Shown: in pieces, positions 14,032-19,015 of the stretch
How positions within the stretch are numbered: position 1 is the stretch's first letter
Layout of the letters: the number at the start of each line of letters is the position of its first letter
Source of the DNA: JADGRQ01 sp041476585
GTDB taxonomy: Bacteria > Pseudomonadota > Gammaproteobacteria > Burkholderiales > SG8-39
Assembly: GCA_041476585.1 (NCBI GenBank)
Contig: JBGOTT010000042.1
Coordinates: forward strand, 1-19,015
Direction of reading: 5' to 3'
Length of the DNA: 19,015 bases
Position numbers and translations under genes: made by a program
The notes under the pieces: generated by a model
Told to the model about the DNA's origin: nothing
Databases searched by the model: none
Seen by the model: the letters and a program-made list of their open reading frames with translations, nothing else

Positions 14032-14915
14032 TTCTCGGCACCAAACAATCCGGCCGGCTTGATCATCAACACGATGGCCATGATGACGAAAATCACGGTG
14101 TTGGAGGCCTCCGGATAGAACACCTTGGTGAGGCCCTCTATCACGCCCAGGCCGAACCCGGTCAGGATTGCGCCCATGATGGAACCCATTCCACCGATGA
14201 CCACGACCGCGAACACCACGATGATCATGTCCGCGCCCATCAGCGGATTGACCTGATAGATCGGCGCGGCCATTACCCCCGCGAACGCGGCGAGAGCGAC
14301 ACCGAAGCCATAGGTGAGCGTGACCATGCGCGGTACGTTGATGCCGAAGGCCTGCACCAACTCGCGGTTCTCGGTCGCCGCGCGCAGGTACGAGCCGAGC
14401 TTGGTCTTCTCGATCAGGAACCAGGTGCCGAAGCACACGGCCAGCGACGCGACGATCACCCATCCGCGGTAGTTCGGCAGAAACATGAAACCGAGGTTGC
14501 TGCCGCCCTCGAGTATCGTTGGAATCGGGTAAGGCTGGCCGGAGGAACCGAACTCGTGGCGGAACAACCCCTGGATGATCAGCGCCAGTCCGAACGTCAG
14601 CAACAGCCCGTAAAGATGGTCGAGCTTGTACAGGCGCGCAAGCATCAACCGCTCGATCACGACGCCGGTCGCACCGACGATTACCGGCGCCAGCGCGAGC
14701 GCCCACCAGTAGCCGATGCCCGCCTCGTTGAGCAGGAAATAGGCGCAGAAGGCGCCCATCATGTACTGGGCGCCGTGCGTGAAGTTGATGATGTTGAGCA
14801 ACCCGAAGATCACCGCGAGGCCGAGCGACAGCAGCGCATAGAACGAGCCGTTGATCAGCCCGATCAGCAACTGGCCGAACAGCGCCTGCGTGGGTACGCC
14901 GAAAATTTCGGTCAT
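14028..14915 (-). CDS. livH: Branched-chain amino acid-type ABC transporter permease LivH
   Basis: This is a 295-residue hydrophobic permease of normal LivH length. The family motif GLAVIFGLLNIINFTHGAQY lies at 32-51, the cytoplasmic EAA-like loop ATENRELVQAFGIN at 180-193, and a Gly-rich VVVIGGMGSIMGA region near residue 240. It pairs with LivM to form the membrane channel. The ATG at 14915 follows the livK stop by 28 nt with only a weak RBS. The 3' end overlaps livM by 4 nt. Gene order livG-F-K-H-M differs from the classical E. coli K-H-M-G-F order but is common in proteobacterial Liv-type cassettes for aromatic, aliphatic or amide solutes. No unusual residues are seen. Confidence 0.94.
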   Translation of the reverse strand: MTEIFGVPTQALFGQLLIGLINGSFYALLSLGLAVIFGLLNIINFTHGAQYMMGAFCAYFLLNEAGIGYWWALALAPVIVGATGVVIERLMLARLYKLDHLYGLLLTFGLALIIQGLFRHEFGSSGQPYPIPTILEGGSNLGFMFLPNYRGWVIVASLAVCFGTWFLIEKTKLGSYLRAATENRELVQAFGINVPRMVTLTYGFGVALAAFAGVMAAPIYQVNPLMGADMIIVVFAVVVIGGMGSIMGAILTGFGLGVIEGLTKVFYPEASNTVIFVIMAIVLMIKPAGLFGAEK

Positions 14916-14943
14916 GTCCCGGCCCGGCGGTTGACTGCTTCGC

Positions 14944-16149
14944 TTACTTCACCAACGGGCAGCCGCCCTCCTTCTCCGGACGGAACGCCTGCTCCGCGGG
15001 AATCGTCGCGCGCACCTTGTAATAGTCCCAGGCGCCCTTCGATTCCGACGGCTTCTTCACCTCGAACAGGTACATGTCGTGAATGTGGCGGCCGTCCTGG
15101 CGCACGCGGCCCTTGCCGAACACCGGGTCGTCGCTCGGCATTTTCTTCATCTGCTCGACGACCTTCGGGCCATCGTCCGACTTGATCGCCTCGACCGCCT
15201 TCAGGTAATGCAGCGTTGCCGAATACACGCCCGCCTGCGCCATCGTCGGCATCGCGCCCTTGTGCAGCTTGGCGAAGCGCTGCGACCAGGCGCGGGTCTG
15301 CGGGTTCAGATCCCAGTAAAACGCCTCCGTCAGCAGCAGTCCCTGCGCCTTTTCCAGGCCGAGAGAATGCACATCGGTGAGGAACACCAGCAGACCGGCG
15401 AACTGCTGGCCGCCCTTCACGATGCCGAACTCGGCGCCCTGCTTGATCGCGTTGGTGGTGTCGGCGCCGGCGTTGGCCAGGCCGATGATCTTCGCCTTCG
15501 AGGACTGCGCCTGCAGCAGGAACGACGAGAAATCCGCGCTCGGGAACGGGTGGCGCAATTTGCCGAGCACCTTGCCCCCGTTCTTCAGCACCACCGCCTC
15601 GGTGTCGCGCTCGAGCGCGTGGCCGAAAGCGTAATCGGCTGTAAGGAAGAACCACGTGTCGCCGCCGGTCTTGACGATCGCGCTGCCGGTGCCGTTGGCG
15701 AGCGCCCAGGTGTCGTAGGTCCAGTGGATCGAGTTCGGCGTGCACGCCTTGCCCGAAAGATCGGAGGTCGCGCCGGTCGAGACGATAAGCGCCTTGTTCT
15801 TCTCTTTCGTAATCTGGTTGACCGCGAGAACCACCGAAGATGTCGGCACGTCCATGATCAGGTCGACCTTGTCCACGTCGTACCACTGGCGCGCGATGGT
15901 GGAACCGACGTCGGGCTTGTTCTGGTGGTCGGCGACGAGGATCTCAACCTTCATGCCTTTCTTCGCCGCGCCGAAGTCCTCGACGGCCATGCGCGCGGCG
16001 ACCACCGAGCCCGGCCCGGCCAGGTCGGCATAGGTGCCCGACTGGTCGTTCATCACGCCGATCTTGATCACCCCGTCCGATATCTGTGCGTGGGCCGTAC
16101 CGGCAATGGCGGCGACAGCGGCCGCAATGAGAGTGCGCTTCAATTTCAT
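14944..16149 (-). CDS. Periplasmic substrate-binding protein, LivK type
   Basis: This 401-residue type I periplasmic binding protein starts with a Sec signal peptide (LIAAAVAAIAGTAHA, cleavage expected after about residue 21). The mature chain opens with VIKIGVMNDQSGTYADLAGP, typical of Peripla_BP_6 proteins, then has VAARMAVEDFGAAKKGMKVE and DVPTSSVVLAVNQI. Near the end, GRVRQDGRHIHDMYLFEVK is typical of the subgroup that binds non-branched-chain solutes in acyl-CoA-linked operons. GGAGGG (16161-16156) lies 6 nt before ATG 16149, a strong site that should make this the most expressed Liv gene. It is placed between livF and livH. The ligand cannot be read, but an organic acid is favoured by context. 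Confidence 0.92.
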   Translation of the reverse strand: MKLKRTLIAAAVAAIAGTAHAQISDGVIKIGVMNDQSGTYADLAGPGSVVAARMAVEDFGAAKKGMKVEILVADHQNKPDVGSTIARQWYDVDKVDLIMDVPTSSVVLAVNQITKEKNKALIVSTGATSDLSGKACTPNSIHWTYDTWALANGTGSAIVKTGGDTWFFLTADYAFGHALERDTEAVVLKNGGKVLGKLRHPFPSADFSSFLLQAQSSKAKIIGLANAGADTTNAIKQGAEFGIVKGGQQFAGLLVFLTDVHSLGLEKAQGLLLTEAFYWDLNPQTRAWSQRFAKLHKGAMPTMAQAGVYSATLHYLKAVEAIKSDDGPKVVEQMKKMPSDDPVFGKGRVRQDGRHIHDMYLFEVKKPSESKGAWDYYKVRATIPAEQAFRPEKEGGCPLVK

Positions 16150-16155
16150 GGTATT

Positions 16156-16161
16156 CCCTCC
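16156..16161 (-). promoter_or_regulatory. Ribosome binding site of the LivK-type gene
   Basis: GGAGGG on the - strand lies 6 nt before ATG 16149. It contrasts with the weak sites of livH and livG and fits the excess of binding protein over membrane subunits usual in ABC importers. Confidence 0.7.
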
Positions 16162-16179
16162 GAAAAGAAAACGTCGTGG

Positions 16180-16893
16180 TCAGACTCCAAGGTATTCGTG
16201 CAGCTTGTCCATCTTCGCGTCGAGCTCGGCATTCGAGATCATGTCCATCACCCTGCCGTGCTCCATCACGTAATGCCGGTCCGCCACGGTGGCGGCGAAA
16301 CGGAAGTTCTGCTCGACCAGCAGGATGGTAAAGCCTTCAGACTTGAGCCGCGCGATGGTGCGCCCGATCTGCTGCACGATCACCGGTGCAAGGCCCTCGG
16401 TCGGTTCGTCGAGCAGCAGCAGGCGCGCGCCGGTGCGCAGGATGCGCGCGATCGCGAGCATCTGCTGCTCGCCGCCGGAGAGTTTCGTGCCCTGGCTCGC
16501 AAGCCGTTCCTTGAGGTTGGGAAACAGCTCGTAGATCTGCGCCACCGACAGGCCTCCTTCGCGCACCTGCGGCGGAAGCATCAGGTTCTCTTCCACGTTC
16601 AGGCTGGCGAAGATCCCGCGCTCTTCCGGGCAAAGCGCGATGCCCAGACGCGCGACCTTGTTGGACGGCATCCCGACCAGCTCATTGCCTTCGAATCGGA
16701 TCGAGCCTGCGCGCTGCCCCACCATGCCCATGACCGACTTGAGTGTCGTCGTCTTGCCTGCGCCGTTCCTGCCGAGCAGCGTCACGACCTCGCCCGCGCG
16801 CACCTCCAATTCCACGCCGTGCAGGATGTGCGACTCGCCATACCAGGCGTTCAGCCCCTGCAGCGTCAGCAGGGCGGTGCGCGCGTCAGGCAT
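16180..16893 (-). CDS. livF: Branched-chain amino acid-type ABC transporter ATP-binding protein LivF
   Basis: This 237-residue ABC ATPase is of normal LivF size. Walker A GRNGAGKTT is at 41-49, the Q-loop region at about 88-93 (CPEERG, the LivF-type variant), the signature LSGGEQQ at 138-144, Walker B LLLLDEP at 158-164, and the switch His region is replaced by LLVEQNF, as is normal in LivF. It forms the ATPase pair with LivG at the cytoplasmic face of LivH/LivM. The ATG at 16893 overlaps the end of livG by 8 nt (16886-16893), so the two are translationally coupled. All motifs needed for ATP hydrolysis are present. It is followed after 30 nt by the binding-protein gene. Confidence 0.95.
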   Translation of the reverse strand: MPDARTALLTLQGLNAWYGESHILHGVELEVRAGEVVTLLGRNGAGKTTTLKSVMGMVGQRAGSIRFEGNELVGMPSNKVARLGIALCPEERGIFASLNVEENLMLPPQVREGGLSVAQIYELFPNLKERLASQGTKLSGGEQQMLAIARILRTGARLLLLDEPTEGLAPVIVQQIGRTIARLKSEGFTILLVEQNFRFAATVADRHYVMEHGRVMDMISNAELDAKMDKLHEYLGV

Positions 16894-17641
16894 TGACTGT
16901 TCCCAGGTAGGCCTGGATCACGTCGGGGTTGGCGGAAACCGTCGCGTAGTCGCCTTCGGCGAGGATCTCGCCCCGCTGCAGGACGGTGATGTGATCCGAC
17001 AGCGTCGAGACCACCGACAGGTTGTGCTCGACCATCAACACGGTGCGGTTCGCCGCCACCTTCCTGATCAGCGCCGAGATGCGTTCCACGTCCTCGTGCG
17101 TCATGCCCGCGGTCGGCTCATCCAGCAGCATCATCTCCGGATCCAGCGCGAGCGTCGTCGCAATCTCCAGCGCGCGCTTGCGCCCGTAGGGCAGTTCCAC
17201 CGCAATGGCGCGTGCGAACTCGGTGAGGCCGACCGCCTCGATCAATTCGCCCGCGCGGCCGTCCAGCGCATCGAGCACGCGCTCGGAGCGCCAGAAGTCG
17301 AACGAGCCGCCGCGCTTCCTCTGCAGCGCAATGCGCACGTTCTCGAGCACCGTAAGGTGCGGAAACACCGCCGAGATCTGAAACGAGCGTACCAGACCCA
17401 TGCGCGCGATCGCCGACGGGCTCGAGCCGGTGATCTCGCGTCCGTTGTAGTGGATCTCCCCGCGCGTCGGGATCAGGAAGTGCGTCAGCAAGTTGAAACA
17501 GGTCGTCTTGCCGGCGCCGTTCGGTCCGATCAACGCGTGGATCGTACCGCGCCTCACCCGCAGGTTAACGCCGTTTACCGCGACGAACCCCTTGAATTCC
17601 TTCGTCAGACCGCGGGTTTCGAGGATGATATCTGAAGCCAT
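16886..17641 (-). CDS. livG: Branched-chain amino acid-type ABC transporter ATP-binding protein LivG
   Basis: This is a 251-residue ABC ATPase. Walker A GPNGAGKTT is at 39-47, the Q-loop RSFQ at 85-88, the signature LPYGRKR at 150-156 (family LSYGxQR), Walker B MMLLDEP at 170-176 and the switch His in MVEHNLS at 203-209. It partners LivF. I chose ATG 17641, which starts MASDIILETRGLTKEF at the first conserved beta strand. The frame is open upstream, but the extension is Arg/Ser-rich, unlike the family, and has no hydrophobic or conserved part. The RBS before 17641 is weak. A gap of about 120 bp separates it from the crotonase gene, so it may have its own promoter as first gene of the Liv cassette proper. 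Confidence 0.94.
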   Translation of the reverse strand: MASDIILETRGLTKEFKGFVAVNGVNLRVRRGTIHALIGPNGAGKTTCFNLLTHFLIPTRGEIHYNGREITGSSPSAIARMGLVRSFQISAVFPHLTVLENVRIALQRKRGGSFDFWRSERVLDALDGRAGELIEAVGLTEFARAIAVELPYGRKRALEIATTLALDPEMMLLDEPTAGMTHEDVERISALIRKVAANRTVLMVEHNLSVVSTLSDHITVLQRGEILAEGDYATVSANPDVIQAYLGTVNA

Positions 17642-17710
17642 GCGGTGTTGATGCTGCGAATCCCGGGGAAGCCTTCTGGACGGGCGCGTAGTGTGCCTTG
17701 TGCGGTGCGG

Positions 17711-17729
17711 AAAAACAACCGCGCGTTGT
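17711..17729 (-). terminator. Weak intrinsic-terminator-like hairpin between the crotonase gene and livG
   Basis: On the - strand ACAAC (17729-17725) and GTTGT (17719-17715) can pair around a GCGCG loop, followed directly by T residues down to 17711. The stem has only 5 bp and two G-C pairs, so termination would be partial at best. A second perfect inverted repeat, GCCAGC-C-GCTGGC, lies just upstream at 17748-17760, next to the crotonase stop. Together they could reduce transcription into the Liv genes. Confidence 0.3.
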
Positions 17730-17765
17730 ACAGTGTTGCGACTGCGCGCCAGCCGCTGGCCGCTG

Positions 17766-18557
17766 CTACTTCCAGTTGGGTGGCCGCTTCTCGATGAAGG
17801 CGTCCATGCCTTCCCTGCCCTCCGGATGCGCAAAGCTGGAGGCGATGACGTTCGAAGCGACGTCGTAGGCGCGCGCAATGCCGAGATCCATCTGCTGGTA
17901 AAACGCACGCTTGCCGGCAGCGACCGTGGCCGGCGGCTTTTCGGCGATCTGCCGCGCCAGTTTCTCCAACTCGGCGTCGAGCTGCTCCGCCGGGACGACG
18001 CGATTCACCAGGCCCCATTCGAGCGCCTGTTGCGGGCCGATGACGTCGCCGGTCAGCAGCATCTCCATTGCGTGCTTGCGCAGCAAGTTGCGTCCAACCG
18101 CGACGCCCGGCGTGGAGCAGAAAAATCCCCATGTCACCCCTGGCGTGGTGAACTTCGCCGCTTCCGAGGCGACCGCGAGGTCGCACTGGGCGACCAGCTG
18201 GCAACCGGCCGCGGCAGCCGCGCCGTGCACACGCGCGATCACTGGCTGCGGCAGGTTGGTGATGGTCTGCATCATGCGACTGCACTTGTGGAACAGCGCC
18301 TCGATCTTCGGCTGCTCGCCGAGCGCGCGGATCTCTTTCAGGTCGTGACCAGCGCAGAAACCCTTTCCTGCGGCCGCGAGCACCACCACCCTCACGCCCG
18401 GGTCCTTCGCGATCGCGTCGAACGCGGCCTGCAGCGCATCGAGCATTTCGCCCGTCAGCAGGTTCATCTGCTGCGGGCGGTTCATGGTGAGCCTGGTCAC
18501 GCCGCCGCGCTCCTCGCGCAGGAGCACGGGCTGTTCCGGTTGCGGTACGGCGCTCAT
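17766..18557 (-). CDS. Crotonase-family protein, ECHDC3-like
   Basis: This 263-residue crotonase-fold protein is annotated by family as enoyl-CoA hydratase. Oxyanion-hole segments are present: GKGFCAGHDLKE at 64-75 and HGAAAAAGCQLVAQCDLAVA at 111-130. The two catalytic glutamates of classic enoyl-CoA hydratase are not: their positions carry Gln120 (AGCQL) and Gly140 (TTPGV). The blocks AAAAGCQLVA and GFFCSTPGVAV closely resemble eukaryotic ECHDC3, a crotonase relative of uncertain activity, so simple hydration is doubtful. It should still bind an acyl-CoA thioester. The strong RBS AGGAGGT (18568-18562) overlaps the stop of the upstream ligase gene, and ATG 18557 follows 10 nt after that stop. 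Co-expression with an acyl-CoA ligase supports a CoA-thioester substrate. Confidence 0.92.
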   Translation of the reverse strand: MSAVPQPEQPVLLREERGGVTRLTMNRPQQMNLLTGEMLDALQAAFDAIAKDPGVRVVVLAAAGKGFCAGHDLKEIRALGEQPKIEALFHKCSRMMQTITNLPQPVIARVHGAAAAAGCQLVAQCDLAVASEAAKFTTPGVTWGFFCSTPGVAVGRNLLRKHAMEMLLTGDVIGPQQALEWGLVNRVVPAEQLDAELEKLARQIAEKPPATVAAGKRAFYQQMDLGIARAYDVASNVIASSFAHPEGREGMDAFIEKRPPNWK

Positions 18558-18561
18558 GCGA

Positions 18562-18568
18562 ACCTCCT
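18562..18568 (-). promoter_or_regulatory. Strong ribosome binding site of the crotonase gene
   Basis: AGGAGGT on the - strand begins in the last base of the ligase stop codon and lies 4 nt before ATG 18557. It supports that start and tight coupling of the two genes. Confidence 0.8.
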
Positions 18569-19015
18569 CAGGTGTCGATCGCGAAAGCCGACTTCGCCTT
18601 CTCGCGCAGCGCGAACTTCTGGATTTTACCGGTCGAGGTCTTCGGCAGCACGCCGAACACCACGCGCTTGGGCACCTTGAAGCGCGCCATGTTGGCGCGG
18701 CAGAACTCGATGATTTCGGCTTCGGTCGTTATGGCGCCCGCTTTCAGTTCGACGAAGGCACACGGCGTCTCGCCCCACTTCGCATCGGGCTGCGCGACTA
18801 CTGCCGCGGCCATCACTGCCGGGTGTCGGTAAAGAGTGTCCTCAACCTCGATCGAGGAGATGTTCTCGCCGCCCGAGATGATGATGTCCTTGGAGCGGTC
18901 CTTGATCTTGACGTATCCGTCGGGCTGCATCACCGCCAGGTCGCCGGTGTGGAACCAGCCGCCGTTGAACGCCTCCTGCGTGGCCTTCGCGTTCTTGAGA
19001 TAGCCCTTCATCGTG
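18568..19015 (-). CDS. AMP-dependent acyl-CoA synthetase/ligase (5'-partial, C-terminal end)
   Basis: About 149 C-terminal residues of an ANL-superfamily enzyme are visible; the gene continues beyond the right edge, and full proteins have about 540 residues. Seen: GWFHTGDLAVMQPDGYVKIK and DRSKDIIISGGENIS, the hinge region (core motif A8) where the C-terminal domain rotates between half reactions, EVEDTLYRHPAV, GETPCAFVELK, and LPKTSTGKIQK holding the adenylation lysine (A10). Such enzymes activate a carboxylic acid with ATP to an acyl-adenylate, then transfer it to CoA. The sequence around SKDIIISGGENISSIEVED is typical of medium- or long-chain acyl-CoA ligases. It leads into the crotonase gene with 10 nt between stop and ATG. 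The ATG at 19011 is internal. The substrate is unknown. Confidence 0.92.
   Translation of the reverse strand, partial: TMKGYLKNAKATQEAFNGGWFHTGDLAVMQPDGYVKIKDRSKDIIISGGENISSIEVEDTLYRHPAVMAAAVVAQPDAKWGETPCAFVELKAGAITTEAEIIEFCRANMARFKVPKRVVFGVLPKTSTGKIQKFALREKAKSAFAIDT

Noticed and set aside
14032..14706. Extended LivM start giving 531 residues
   Set aside because: The extension is the shadow of livH; the ATGA overlap at 14028-14031 gives a normal-length permease.
15079..16896. A 605-codon + strand frame over livF and the binding-protein gene
   Set aside because: It is antisense to two genes with unmistakable motifs, with no domain of its own.
17642..17908. Extended LivG start giving 340 residues
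   Set aside because: The extra residues are low-complexity Arg/Ser sequence overlapping the crotonase 3' end and lack family conservation.
1..19015. tRNA, rRNA, CRISPR array, intact transposase or prophage gene
   Set aside because: I looked for cloverleaf-like segments, regularly spaced repeats, DDE-type proteins and phage structural genes and saw none. The only mobile-element hint is the weak repeat at 1189-1241.

Overview
The window is about 19 kb of GC-rich, tightly packed bacterial DNA. The gene families point to a betaproteobacterium, most likely a Burkholderiales-like soil or water organism. These include an orphan Bug/TctC-type solute-binding protein, a PF04392-type ABC binding protein, a Liv-type ABC cassette tied to acyl-CoA genes, and D-2-hydroxyacid dehydrogenase, enolase-superfamily and acyl-CoA dehydrogenase genes. 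This placement is inferred from gene content and composition; no rRNA or other taxonomic marker is present. I see no tRNA, rRNA, CRISPR array, intact insertion sequence or replication origin.

Layout. Positions 1-639 hold the 3' part of an ABC-type binding-protein gene (+ strand). It converges on a small secreted CHRD-domain gene (656-1096, - strand). A 5' flank of about 220 bp with a palindrome, a repeated block and a GNRA-loop hairpin separates this from a cupin gene (1320-1715, -). The cupin gene diverges from a forward catabolic cluster: 2-hydroxyacid dehydrogenase (1815-2804), a MaoC-like hydratase fragment (2812-3015), a mandelate racemase/muconate lactonizing family enzyme (3012-4163), a Bug/TctC binding protein (4189-5160), an acyl-CoA dehydrogenase (5189-6349), a large secreted TPR-CHAT protein (6321-9404) and a 4-oxalocrotonate tautomerase-like protein (9423-9611).

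From 9697 to the right edge everything is on the - strand. Transcription runs leftward: AMP-dependent acyl-CoA ligase (partial), ECHDC3-like crotonase, LivG, LivF, LivK, LivH, LivM, a diacylglycerol-kinase-family lipid kinase, a class III nucleotide cyclase and an MFS transporter. Gaps are under 31 nt and several genes overlap by 1-8 nt. The one larger gap is about 120 bp, before livG, and carries a weak terminator-like hairpin.

Interpretation. The forward cluster looks like uptake and oxidation of an organic or sugar-derived acid through hydroxyacid and acyl-CoA chemistry. The reverse cluster pairs high-affinity uptake with CoA activation and a crotonase-fold enzyme, so its cargo may be a carboxylic acid rather than a branched-chain amino acid. 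Two signalling or lipid enzymes and an exporter-like MFS protein are appended to that operon. The points most worth a second look are missing catalytic residues in otherwise well-preserved enzymes (the dehydrogenase, the crotonase, the tautomerase and the cyclase purine pocket), the N-truncated MaoC gene, and the secreted caspase-like CHAT protein at the end of a catabolic operon.
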